Part shown: positions 1 to 10,763 of the stretch, one piece after another
How the letters are laid out: every line of letters starts with the position of its first letter
Position numbering within the stretch: the first letter of the stretch is position 1
Position numbers and translations under genes: made by a program
The notes under the pieces: model-generated
Told to the model about the DNA's origin: nothing
Databases searched by the model: none
The model's input: only the letters and a program-made list of their open reading frames with translations
From: Chlorokybus atmophyticus
Lineage: Eukaryota > Streptophyta > Chlorokybophyceae > Chlorokybales > Chlorokybaceae
Assembly: GCA_009103225.1 (NCBI GenBank)
Contig: RHPI01002090.1
Coordinates: 312,214 to 376,213, forward strand
Reading direction: 5' to 3'
Length of the DNA stretch: 64,000 nt

Positions 1-119
1 TACTGTCCGTCTGCGGGGATGGTTGTGTATGTCAGCTACACCTACACGTACATTGTGTATGCAGCAAGCCTAGAGTCCGCTGCAAAAGCCGCCTTTGCAG
101 GTAGCAGGCAGGACAACGC

Positions 120-626
120 GTGTTGCATGCAATCCATGTGTGCGCATGCAAGGTGCTGGCTGTCCTGAGCTCTATTGTTGCAGCCCCACCGCCTTCACTG
201 CCGCCACATTCACCCCCAGCACCTCCGCCACCACCACCAACCTCGCCACGGCCGCCACCTCCACCTCCCCCCCAACCACCGTCATCTCCCCCATCAAAAC
301 CCTCACCACCCCCGTCGCCACCTCCGCGACTACCAGCCCCACCACCCCCACCACGTCCTCCACGTCCTCCTCCACCTCCACGTCCACCTCCACCTCTTCG
401 TCCACCCCCATCACCTCCACGACCTCCGCTATCACCACCATTAGTGTCACCTCCACCTCCTCTTCCACCTCCACCACCCTCAACACCACCACCTTCACCT
501 CCACCTCCTTCTCCACCCCTCCCACCTGACCCTGCACCTGCGCTTGAAACGGGACCCGGCACTTCCCCAACAGATGCCAGCGCGCCTCCCGTGCCGTCCG
601 CGCAACCAGCAGCAGGCCCCCAATGA
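120..626 (+). CDS. Possible proline-rich (HRGP-like) exon, uncertain
   Basis: The plus strand has an open frame of 168 codons, of which about 100 read as runs of Pro broken by Ser, Thr, Arg and Leu (PPSPPP-type), followed by a less repetitive Pro/Ala/Ser tail and a TGA. The third codon positions vary freely while proline is kept, which is what a coding Pro tract would show. Such tracts occur in algal hydroxyproline-rich wall proteins and formins. The minus strand is equally open as a Gly-rich frame (32-562) whose third positions also vary, so strand cannot be decided from codon use. No convincing signal peptide or partner exon was found. This could be one exon of a larger gene cut by the window edge. 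Confidence 0.3.
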   Translation: MLHAIHVCACKVLAVLSSIVAAPPPSLPPHSPPAPPPPPPTSPRPPPPPPPQPPSSPPSKPSPPPSPPPRLPAPPPPPRPPRPPPPPRPPPPLRPPPSPPRPPLSPPLVSPPPPLPPPPPSTPPPSPPPPSPPLPPDPAPALETGPGTSPTDASAPPVPSAQPAAGPQ

Positions 627-720
627 GCCTCGGGCGAGGATCCCTCAGCACCTGCCCCTTATGACGCAGGTGCTCCTGCTGGCCATAACTCTTAGCCCAC
701 ATATACGCCTCCTTCATCAA
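534..720 (-). other. Open minus-strand stretch with protein-like composition
   Basis: Read on the minus strand from 720 this segment gives about 60 residues of ordinary mixed composition (with MWAKSYGQQEHLRHKG near its start) before running into a repetitive Val/Glu tract derived from the CCA/CCT repeat. It could be a true exon of a gene that continues left of the window, which would then compete with the plus-strand proline reading. No family was recognised. Confidence 0.2.
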
Positions 721-1030
721 GTTGAAAGCGCTTACAATGCTTGTGCTGAGTGTTTAGCATCACACGTGCATGTAAAGGTGCAAATAAAACACTATACAGC
801 TTCATGCATTGACGCTATTATGCTATTAGCATCAGGGTACCACTGATACTATGTTATCACTTTTAAATATAGCCATCTTACTTGTAGGTTATTGAGTGTG
901 TTGTTGATACATACGACACATTTTAAGCGCGGCCAGTAAATCGCCTTACCGTCACTCGCTGCTATGTGGTAAGGAAACAACACACTCGCCTAGGGGCTGC
1001 AGCTGTTAGTAAGGTGAAGTTCTTGCTGCG

Positions 1031-1055
1031 CCGTTGTGTTAGGCTAACACAACGG
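1031..1055. repeat. Perfect inverted repeat, 12-bp arms, 1-nt spacer
   Basis: Arms 1031-1042 and 1044-1055 are exact reverse complements around a single G. It lies in non-coding DNA and resembles the other near-loopless palindromes of this window. Confidence 0.85.
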
Positions 1056-1196
1056 GTCCAGTGATGTTTGGTAGCCATTTTCTCTGCTTGCAGCAGGAGC
1101 AACATGATAGTATGTTGAGCAATGTTTGACAAACTATCTTGGCATGATAGTTAACGCTGTTTAAAAGTACATTATACTTTGATGTTGGTTAATGCA

Positions 1197-1321
1197 GCAG
1201 AGAGAGAGAGAGAGGGAGAGAGAGAGGGAGAGAGAGAGGGAGAGAGGGAGAGAGGGGGAGAGGGAGAGGGAGAGGGAGAGGGGGAGAGGGGGAGAGGGAG
1301 AGAGAGAGAGAGAGAGAGAGA
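1197..1321. repeat. GA/GGGAGA microsatellite
   Basis: About 120 bp of nearly pure purine built from GA and GGGAGA units, interrupted only by G runs. A purine strand of this length may form triplex DNA. Nothing indicates a gene function. Confidence 0.95.
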
Positions 1322-2331
1322 TGCCTCAACAGGCAACACTTCTCGTCGCGGATGCATTGAAAGCTGCAATTTGCAAGCAAGATGTGATGGTGGTGTGGTG
1401 GTTGTATTAACAAGGATTGTTTAAAGGACACCAGCAGCACACAATCTGCCTTTTGCACCTTTACAACGCTTCTTACTTGATTAATGTGCACATGTATCAC
1501 CACGCGTGTGCCCGCGCGCACTCATGCATGCACGAACATGGTGAATCCGATGACGGCGCAGTGAAGTGCCTTCAGAATGGCAAAAGTTGAACGATTAGAT
1601 CTCTAGAGACAGCTCATGAACGCCTTGCTCTTATAGAAATCAATGTTATTGCTGCGCAATAAGCATAGAGTCAACATCACTGAATGCGCTATGCATATGA
1701 ACTGGGCACATACTCATCACGAAGCAACAACCAAGCTGTAGTGATAAGCGCTTATCACAGCAGCTAGCTTGGCCACTGCGCGGTCCAACTGTCAATGCCT
1801 TCTCGTCCCTCTTCTTCTCCCACCACTGTCAGCGCCGCTGCTTCAGTGTCAACAACAGCAATGTAGCCAATTTTAGGTATGCCTGCTGCTGGCATTGATA
1901 GTGGTTGGCGGAGTGGGTTGGAGGAGGAGGAGGGTAACCGCGCCACCTACAACTTTGCGTTGAGAGGTGGCGGGTTGAGGTTCCTAACACAACTTCGCAC
2001 AACCTACTTGCATCATGTTCGTGCGATTGTGTTTGTGCTCATATATATAGTAATCATTGGAGTTCATATATACACGGTGCAGTATCTGTTTTAGATTAAT
2101 GTCAAGTACATGTGTGCATGTCGCGCGTAAAAAAGGTGTGATTCCATGCAATAATTCACGTCTTCATAGTGATTGTATAAATGGTTTACGCGCGCACTGT
2201 AAAATGCGCATGCAACAAGTGTTTACAACTTGAGAAACATTACAAATTCTACCAATCAATGGCACCCATTTCAGACATGATTTGTGGAAAGAATTGCGAC
2301 CTCTTTTATTAAGTGTGACTATAATAGGGGA

Positions 2332-2830
2332 AGACCGTACATTCTTATGTGTACAAAGATTATGGGACATGAAAGGCGTTCATCATGAAAAGTGGCCTAA
2401 TTGGCCAAATTATAATTAATGCGCTGCACCGGTAGTCTGTTGTGAACTTGCTTTGCAAAAATGTCAGTTTTGTTCTGTCTTAACATCGGAGTCTATTGTT
2501 GACTCAAAATAGGACTCCAATGATCGGAGTCCTACAACGAGACCAGCCTTGCTAAAGGCAGTGCAGTAATTGATTCTCTGCCAGCAACACACAGTCCCCT
2601 CACGTGATGTTGGCGGCATAGGCAGGGACATCCGCTCTCACAGCGGCGGCTGCGGCGGCGGCGGTGAAAACACATGCGTCGCAATGGGCTGCAGGGAACC
2701 TTTAAGGCGGGATCGTCTGCCTCTGCGGCGGAGGTAGCGGCGCCACAGAAGGAGGTAGAGGAGGAGGAGGCGACGCAGGGGCAGCAGATAGGCTAGGCGG
2801 TGAGTGTGTGTAAGTCGGATCGAGTTAGAT
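2332..2830 (+). pseudogene. Broken duplicate of promoter and first exon of the 6221 gene
   Basis: This stretch matches 5938-6345 along its length: shared blocks include AAAGGCGTTCATC, CCTACAACGAGACCAGCCTTG, TCACGTGA.GTTGGCGGC and a CAC-AGCGGCGGC block. The part matching exon 1 has an ATG near 2685, but that frame meets TAG after 17 codons. A shifted frame recovers the Ala/Glu-rich peptide (AAPQKEVEEEEA) and then also stops just before the GTGAGT donor. Weaker similarity seems to continue into the intron to about 2990. No downstream exons follow. I read it as a partial tandem duplication that carried the promoter and exon 1 only and has decayed. Confidence 0.75.
2511..2533. repeat. Hairpin present only in the duplicate copy
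   Basis: Arms AGGACTCC (2511-2518) and GGAGTCCT (2526-2533) flank a 7-nt loop. In the sister copy (about 6088-6110) only the right arm is present, so the left arm was gained here or lost there. Confidence 0.75.
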
Positions 2831-4215
2831 AATGGATTGAAAAACAAGTGCAGGAAAGTTAAGACAGATTCAACAGTCAGATCTAATTTAGACTACTTAC
2901 TCAACGTTTGTTTGGAGCACCAGGATGTCATTCGCTCATTCACCGGTTTTGAGTGTTTTGAGAAAACCCATCAGGGAATGCGTGATTTTTAATGTGGACC
3001 ACATGCCAACAATATCCCATCAATGGTACTTTGCAAAGCAGTAATAAACGTGAAAAAAGGACTATACCACACCTGCACGTTGTTTGTGTTGTATCCGTAT
3101 TCCGGTTGCTGCGAGTAGTTGGTGTGGGTAGTTGATGTGGGTGCTTACTGTCGTTATTTAAATTGAAATGGCTTTTGGCTGCGAAAGTCAATATGTGACT
3201 TTCGCTCATAAGTACAAAGCAAAAAGCTGTTACTTTTGTGGGCAATGGTACGCGAAGTTACCAAATCGCTTTGATGACATCAGTGATAAGCACAATGATG
3301 TTAACAAAAAAGTTTAACTTTTGCCAAGTGTAAGAGCTTTTTGCTTGTAAGTAATGCATATGGTATGTGCAACTTGCATATCGCTAGAATGTGCTCAGTA
3401 ATTTGGCTGCAATGGATGAAGGGCTTTTGAGTCACCTTATTGCAGACATTACTTTAAACATGTTCGTTACTAATTTAAATTTCATTTCGTAAGCAACGTA
3501 CAGCAATTTAATCATGCATGCTTTGAACGCTGCGTCCCTCCAGCACATATATAGAGGACTGATCATGCATGATTGACATGCGCTCAACTGTCATCATTTG
3601 ATTACACCAAAAACACGACCCGCATATACATGTGTAATTTGATAATTATTATTATTAATAAAATACACATGTATGTACTAATCATGTCACTAGTTGTTCG
3701 TCGACAATCGATGCAGCTTGCAAACCATACTGTCAGCATGTGGCATTGGCATTGCATATTAACTTGTGCATACACTTGACAAGGACTCATCGTGTATCAA
3801 GTATGTAGGCTCGCAACGAAATTGGGGAAGAGGAGCCCAGTAAAGATGTATAAACAGCAGTTTTAAACTCTCTCGTTGTGCAACCATCTGTTCGGTTGTA
3901 ATGCACGAGCATAGAAGATCTTATTGCATGCAACCACTATATCAAAACAGTGAACAATGGCCGAACAATTTGGACTTGTTGCTTAGATAACGTTAAACAG
4001 CATAAACACATGGCAGCTTTTGCGTGTTGTGCCACAGCAATAGCGCTAACAAGTCTCTAGAGTCTTGCATTGGGTCCTCCTTTGCCAACCGGCAATGCAC
4101 ACCTTAATAAGTAACTGTAGCTTCACCGTCTTGTCATGTGCATCTGCCCGTGACAATAGCTGTCAACCGCACCTAAAATGCCGACATCAATTCCTCCTTG
4201 GCATGTCTAGTGTCT

Positions 4216-4291
4216 CGTCGTAACTTACGACGACTACTTTTGAAAAGTAATTTCATCTCGGTAGTGGCACACAGTGTGTGCCACTACCGAG
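4216..4291. repeat. Two adjacent near-loopless hairpins
   Basis: 4216-4232 has 8-bp arms around one C. 4257-4291 has 16-bp arms (4257-4272 and 4276-4291) around AGT. Both are perfect and sit 24 bp apart in otherwise unremarkable DNA. Confidence 0.85.
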
Positions 4292-5018
4292 TGTGCCAAA
4301 AGTACGAAATCAAGTGTATTATACCTGACCATAATGTGCGTCACAAGAAGTAGAAACGGGCATGCTTTTATTTATGTCAATCTCACCTTTGCCTTACGAT
4401 GTGCAGGCGCTCTTCTTGTTCATGACAATAAGAAACATCTGCATATGCTCTTATTGAATCGGGCATGTCTAAATGAAGCATAAATTTGAAATTAGTGCAT
4501 ATCGTAATTGAGCTCGTAATGGATGATTGCAAACTAGCGATGTTGTTTGAAGAAGTTTAGAAAATCCTGGTTGCGACATATTATACTACTCGTGCATGGT
4601 TTACTTTTTTCGGTTATTACAGTCGCAATCACGCCATTAGTGATTTTGATAACTTAAATATTGATTTGCGTTCAACACCAGTTGTGGGACGCTACATTTG
4701 CGATTGCAATAACATCATTCCAAATGCAAATATAATGGACATCGGCGCCTTGTAACGTCGGCGCCTTGTAACGCCGGGCTATGGCAGCAAAGCAACATAG
4801 AAGGAGCCACATGTGTCATATATGCCCCATCCCATATGTTACATCGGCGTTTAGAATAATGATAATACAAACGCAGATGTAATGTCCCTGTTGTATAGAT
4901 TTGTATTGTAGACATATCGATTTGGATAAAGTTGATAAAAGCGTGTGTACAGCTTAATTTCTTTTCAAAACGCAGTCGCAACCTGTGTCTGCGGATGTCA
5001 GCCGCCGAGCGAGGGGGG

Positions 5019-5045
5019 AGGGTGGGTGGGTGGGTGGGTGTGGGT
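5019..5045. repeat. GGGT simple repeat
   Basis: Tandem GGGT units follow a G run. The G tracts could form a quadruplex on the plus strand. Confidence 0.85.
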
Positions 5046-5937
5046 TATGCGCCATGCAGCATGGCGCTTGTAAGCCTTGCTGAGCATCATCAAACATCAT
5101 GAGAGCGCTGATGCGATGGCGCATCATTGACAAATAGTGCGTCGCGGCGTTAGCGCAGTTTGTACGCTGCAGATTACACTTTCTTTATCGCCAAAGTCCG
5201 CGGCTGACACATTTCAAGTGTCAAAGAGTCTCTCTGCTACTGCCTGTACTTGCGCGCATCCGCATATCGCCTTGCACGTCGTCAGTAGGATACGTATCTG
5301 CACGTGCAAAACAGCTTTCATGTATGAAACTATTGAAGATTACCACTGCATCGTTTGTGTATAATGTAAACTGAAATACGCTTTGAGCGCAGCCTTTTAC
5401 AATGGAGGTTTCATTAACGATACACGTATAACATGTTTTAGTGAAATTTTCACTCATTTCCCATGGAATAATGCTAAAACTTGTGGGAAGAACTTTGTGC
5501 GTTTTTGCATCATTCAATCATATTGTAATTTAGCGTGCACAATGTTGATCTTTCTGTGCTTCAACAGTGGAGTGCTTTATGCATTCAATGCATAATGTGC
5601 ATACCAAGCATTGTTTTTGCTACATGTACCATAAAGCATAGTTTTCTAAAACTTTTATAGACTTTGTACATACACAATCAGTGCTTGAATCATTGATAGC
5701 AATTGTTTAAATTATCATGCGATACGATATCATCCGCTTATCACATCACCCTTTCTTCTGTAAGCGAAATCGACTATCGTATATGAGTTTGAGCAGGGTG
5801 TAATGCAACACTATATGTTAATGCATAAAGTGCGTGCATGTAACGCGCGTGTATCGATATTTGCTCTGTACAACATTTACATGTCTATAATCATGTTATA
5901 ACATGTTGACACATGCATTACTGCGAATGCAGCATGA

Positions 5938-6220
5938 AGGAACTGTACATTCTCATGTGCACAAAGATCTTGTGGGACACGAAAGGCGTTCATCCTGAAA
6001 AAAGCGACCTGACCATAGCTTTTCAATAACTCAGCTTTAGTCTGTTGTGCCACTTGAAGTTGCTTTCCATTAGAGTCAGTGTTGTGCCGACTCAACAACG
6101 ACGAGTCCTACAACGAGACCAGCCTTGCAACAAAGGCATTGATTTCCTGCCTCACGTGACGTTGGCGGCGTAGGCTAGGACATCCGCCATCACAGCGGCG
6201 GCGGCGGCGAAAGCAGAGGG
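5938..6220 (+). promoter_or_regulatory. Promoter/5' region of the 6221 gene (intact duplicate)
   Basis: This is the sister copy of 2332-2660. The best preserved blocks, ACAACGAGACCAGCCTTG and the CACGTGA-GTTGGCGGC block about 60 bp before the ATG, are shared by both copies. They are therefore the best candidates for promoter elements; CACGTG is a known G-box type core. Confidence 0.45.
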
Positions 6221-7282
6221 ATGGGGTGGAGAGGGGCGTCGAAGCGAGATACGGCTGCTGCGGCGGTGGAAGCGGCAGCGCCACAGGAGGAGGAGGAGGA
6301 GGAGGCGGTGCAGGAGCAGCGGAGGGACTACGGTGAGTATATGAGTCCAGTCGAGGCAGATGATAGATCCAAGATCCGACAGGCAGTGCAGTGAAAGTTG
6401 GATGGCTTCGACTGCAAGTGGTTGTTTAACTTGTCACCCCACGTTCTTTGTTGAAGGCATCGGGTATGTCATGCGCTCTTGTCAGATTGAAGAATGTCTG
6501 GAAAATTGTACCAGAAGATAATCAGGAATTGCGCGTGCTTTGCTCTTGAACACATGCCATGAATGCTGTGCAATTGAGCGCCAGGCGAGAGGTTGCTTTG
6601 TACACCAACGTACCCTCCTTCCGCGTCTTGTTGGTGTGTTGATGCAGTTGACAAGTTCGGCATCCTGCTTGTGCTCCTGTTACTCCAACTTGTCACTTGT
6701 CAGCTGGTGTACAAGTATCTAGCCATTCAGGAATCTCCTCTCAACGGTCGCAGCACCAGAGTCACTCAGTTTGTCACAAAAGCCAACAGTTGGGAGCTTC
6801 TTGCCTCTGAGTATGCGCTGATGCACATAGATGACTTTGACACCGAGCCGAGCACAAGCGACCACATCGAAGGCATCCTCCGCACCAGCCGCGACAGAGT
6901 AAGTACCAGTAGCATAGGCAAGTCTCGTCACCCTGACACCACCAATATACGCAACCCCCAGGTCTCGTCTTCCGTCTCCGCCCTCCTCTCCGCCGCCCGT
7001 TCCTTCCGCGTCCTCCTCCTCGACGACCTCTCCTCTGCCACCACCACCTCCTCCTCCTCCTCCTCTTCCACCTCCTTCTCCTCCTCCTCCTCAATCCTCC
7101 CCTCCCGCGTCCTGGCCTCCCTGACCCTCGCGTCCTCGCGGCTGCTGCGCTGCAAGGGACGCGTCGCGGAGGAGGTCGAGAATTGCGTGAGAGAGTGCGC
7201 GGCGCACGCGCCGAGGGCGATGGTGGAGAGGGTCGGGACACTGACGGAAAGGGTGCAGGAGTGAGTGCGTGTGTGTGTGGGT

Positions 7283-7317
<35 letters not shown>

Positions 7318-7933
7318 CAAATTGATCGTGTAGGTTGGAGGAGGAGTTGCAGAGGGTGTCGGAGGATCTCAGAGCTGCGGATGAGAGAGCGGGGCTGCGG
7401 GTCAGGACGGTGAGTTGCATCTTCCAGCCTTTTTCCTGCATTTGTGGCTGCTGTAATTCTTTCACCGTGCATGGCGAGTATGTCACTCTCCCTTCTCTCT
7501 CTCTTCCAGGTCAAAATTGCGGTGCGGTGGCTGTGGCTCGGCACCCTCCTGCAGGTAAGCTGCACACAACCGTGTTGTTCACTCTTTCTGTTGCCGCTAG
7601 CTGCTGACGAAACAACACTGGCCAGAGAAAGAAAGCCCACTACTGGAGCGTCCGCCGCGCCCAATCCTTTCGCACCAAGGTCAGTCCCAAGTAGTTATCC
7701 ACTTACAACATACAACAACAACAATAACAACAACGACAACAACAACATCCCCATCTCTCTTCTGCCCCCAGCTCAAGGCCTCCCAGTACAAGTCGGTGCG
7801 TCTCGAGCGCGAGGTGAAGCACCTGGGCAAGCTGCTGCGTGCAGCCACACGCAAGGAAGCCGCCCAGCAACAGCAGCAGATGTACCAGCAGCAGACACCG
7901 CTGTCGCCGATGGCGTCTCCTACCCAACAACAA

Positions 7934-8013
<80 letters not shown>

Positions 8014-10074
8014 GCAGCAGCGGCCACAATCGTCGCAGTCGCCACAACAGCAGCAGCAACAGCAGCAGGCGTTCTCGGCTAGCCGACACTCGCCCGATCC
8101 TCCCTCGCCCAAGGTAGGAGCAACACGCGAGTTGAGATGAGAGGGAAGAGCCTAAGTGTTCTTCTGTATGTGTGTGTGTATACGTGTGTGCACGCTCGCA
8201 CTCGCACATGCACAAACACCAGACACACAGTATCTGGAGTGTGTATGTGTTCAAAGGTTGCACTTGTTCTCGTTGCAGTACCGAAGGTTGGATTCAGAAA
8301 GGTCAATGCCCCATCGCTCGCTTTCAAACTCTCCGTCTCCGACACCGCGCGGGTTTGGACACACCAGCAGCTTTAAGCACGCTGACGTAGCTCTCGACAC
8401 CCCAACCAGCGCAGCCCCCAACACCACCACCAGCAACGCCCCCACAATCACTACAACGACCAGCGGCAACACAACCCACCACGGCAACAATGTCACTAAG
8501 CACCACATCCCCCCCCTCAATCTCCTCTCCGGCAACGGTACGCCAACACCTAACCAATACCTCCAGACACCCCCCCAACACCCCCCCAACACCCACCTAA
8601 CACCCCGCCAACATCAACAACCACAACCACAACAACTACTCATCAGGTCCGTCGCCAAGGGCACGTCTTGCGGCGAAGCGTGCGTCTTTGGGCCGTGTGC
8701 GTGGCGGTCTTCCCGCCACGCGCGAGGTGGGCGTCGGGACAGCTACCTCCACCGCGCCCTCCCCTGAGTACGGCGTGGACGGCACCAATGGCAACACGCC
8801 CGACCTTGTCACGCGCGCGGGTGATAGCGAGGCGAGTGACGATGATGTGTGTGTGTGTGGAGGGATGGATGTGATGTTTGTTTGTGTTGCAGGATTTGTT
8901 TCAGGAGAGGTTGTTTGCGCCGATGCGGCTTGAAGTGGACTTGCGAGGGGAGGAGGGGATGACGTTGGGCGGCGAGGGAGGCACCTTCGCACAGGTGTGT
9001 ACACATGTGGGCTGCTACTACTTGTGTTTGTGTACATAAATCTGCAAAACTATTCTAGACAAGCAGTGAATGCCTTGCCACACATTTGTATATTCACAAA
9101 TACTGACTACTGATTGGTGAGTAGGCACGCGCGCGTGAGACCCGCATGGAGCTGATGAAGGCCCTCCGCGCAGCTGTGCTGCGGTCGTCAACTTCACGTA
9201 CACCTCTTCTCATCATCACACCTCACCTGCTTACCTCTCAACATGGTTCTCTCATGGTTGTTATGTGGGTACGTGTGTTGTGCAGTCAGCGAGAGCGTGC
9301 CGGGACTATTGCCAGCGCTGTTGTCCGCGCGCCACGGTGGCGCGGGTACGGACGGGGACGGAGTTATTGGCGTGAGTGTGCCCGACCACGCGGGCGCTAA
9401 AGACGTGTACACGCGGCATGAGGTGCTGGACATGCAGCTGGCGCACTCGCGGCGACTCCACCTCATGCACACGCTCTTTGAGTAAGTAAGCCGGCTGTTC
9501 ATTGAGCTCACTCTGACCTGATGAGATAAGTGGTATCTTGGAAGTAGTGTATGTGGTACCCATCCCCCTTTTTGCTTGTGTGCAGAGAGAGGTTGAGGGT
9601 ACTACAGGAGTTTTACAGGCAGAAGCTGTTGTACGCACAGAGGATGGCGCGAGACAAGGTGAGAGTGTGTGTGCTGGTATGTGTTTGTGTGTTTGCGTTG
9701 TGTACTTGACTGGATGGCGCATGCTTGCAGTTGAACATTGCAACCAGCTTGAACGCGAACGCCAGCAACGGCGGGCAGCACTCAGCGGCCCCAACGCCGC
9801 GCGGATCTGCCATGTTTACACGCCGCTCGCCCTCACCATCTCCCCGAAACTTCAACAATAACAACAGCAACGACTCAACCCCACAATCGTAAGCCACACA
9901 CGCACACGCCCACCCACCCACTCACGAACGAGACAATGTGTGCATTCCCACCTTTCCGCACTCATCTCACCCCTTTTTACGGACAGGACTCCAAGGAACC
10001 AGCGGCTGGCGCTTCTGGGGAGCGGAAGCTCCGTGCCGGGGACACCGCGCGTGCTTCGGCAGCATTTCAAGTAG
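6221..10074 (+). CDS. Unrecognised 775-residue polyQ protein with N-terminal hydrophobic segment
   Basis: Fifteen exons close in phase: 6221-6332, 6648-6898, 6962-7260, 7334-7409, 7510-7554, 7626-7679, 7772-8113, 8279-8537, 8647-8846, 8893-8994, 9125-9197, 9286-9481, 9586-9658, 9731-9888, 9987-10074. The start is the ATG of an Ala/Glu-rich exon that has a decayed duplicate at about 2685. Residues about 40-60 form one strongly hydrophobic helix (FGILLVLLLLQLV), suggesting a membrane anchor or signal anchor. A Ser-rich stretch, a charged coiled-coil-like region, a basic Trp/Arg segment (RKKAHYWSVRRAQSFRTK) and a tract of about 30 Gln broken by one His follow. The C-terminal half is Ser/Thr/Pro-rich with SPTPRG-type sites and a short helix (VLQEFYRQKLLYAQRMARDK). 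I recognise no family. The gene ends 690 bp before ABCI12 on the same strand. Confidence 0.75.
7284..7317. repeat. (TG)n microsatellite in intron
   Basis: Dinucleotide run inside the intron between exons 3 and 4 of the polyQ gene. Confidence 0.95.
7922..8072 (+). repeat. CAA/CAG trinucleotide tract encoding polyglutamine
   Basis: In-frame CAA (mostly) and CAG codons encode about 30 Gln with a single CAT (His), then a second shorter Gln run. The mainly pure CAA run should be length-variable. A second (CAA)n tract lies in the preceding intron at about 7706-7748. Confidence 0.95.
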
Positions 10075-10763
10075 ATAGCGCTGCGATCTAATCGCTGAGA
10101 AAGTTGTTATGAGTTGTGCGGGGGGAGTTGTGGACTTGAGGTCAGGGGATGATGGTCAAGTCCTAATGGCAGTGAGTGAGTTGAAGAGCAGTGTTTGGGC
10201 TGCTCGTCCTTGCAGATTTCCACGCGCACGAGCAACACTTCAAGACCAGCAGACCGCTCGCACGCACATGTACATAACTGAAGTTGTTCTGCTATGGGAT
10301 TGGGTCAAAAGTAGTCGCCTGCTGCCTCTTGCAAGGGTCATGCGATGAGTTTGGGTGTGGGCAATGTGGGGGCAACCCTCCACATGGCGTCGCTTCCGAG
10401 TGCTTTGTGATCGCACCCACACCCACACCCACACCCACGCAAGCACGCATGCGGTTTCCCTAGTAGTAGCATTGCCGGCACTCGGTGCCACAGTAGCAAC
10501 TTTTGCTGCCACTCATCTACCTCATTACTTTTGAGAAGAAAGGACTTGTGCGCCTGCCAGCCAGGAATAGCCTGGAGCAGCACACATCTTACGCACACCA
10601 CCACCATTACCATCATCATCTACATCACTCCAGCTCTCACCTCCACCTTGCTCCGCTACAAGAGGTGTCCATTCCATGCATAATGTCTTCCTATACCCTA
10701 TGCCTTGAGCGTGTAGCTTAGCTTTGAGCCTAAACAAGGACCGGCAGTTGCATGTGCTTGTGC
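10075..10763. other. Intergenic region upstream of ABCI12
   Basis: No exon could be supported. It contains a (CCCACA)n tract at about 10413-10438 and a CCA/ATC-rich patch at about 10598-10625. The ABCI12 promoter should lie in its right part. Confidence 0.5.

Larger units (their letters stand above)
721..2310. other. Gene-free stretch
   Basis: No exon could be supported here. It holds a perfect short hairpin (1031-1055) and a GA-rich microsatellite (1197-1321). Open frames over the microsatellite are repeat artefacts (RERERE or SLSLSL). Confidence 0.6.
2991..5930. other. Gene-free AT-richer stretch
   Basis: No open frame longer than about 100 codons and no plausible spliced model were seen. 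Contents are two adjacent hairpins (4216-4232 and 4257-4291), a short direct repeat of GGCGCCTTGTAACG near 4745-4775, and a GGGT tract at 5019-5045. Confidence 0.55.

Noticed and set aside
1172-1521. Open frames over the GA repeat on both strands
   Set aside because: Arg-Glu and Ser-Leu dipeptide repeats come directly from the microsatellite, with no splice context.
7703-8263. Minus-strand frame rich in Leu
   Set aside because: Antisense of the CAA/CAG tract of the polyQ gene; the Leu run is a repeat shadow.
10413-10438. CCCACA tandem repeat considered as an interstitial telomere tract
   Set aside because: The unit differs from plant and algal telomere repeats (CCCTAAA or CCCTAAAA type), and the run is only about four units.
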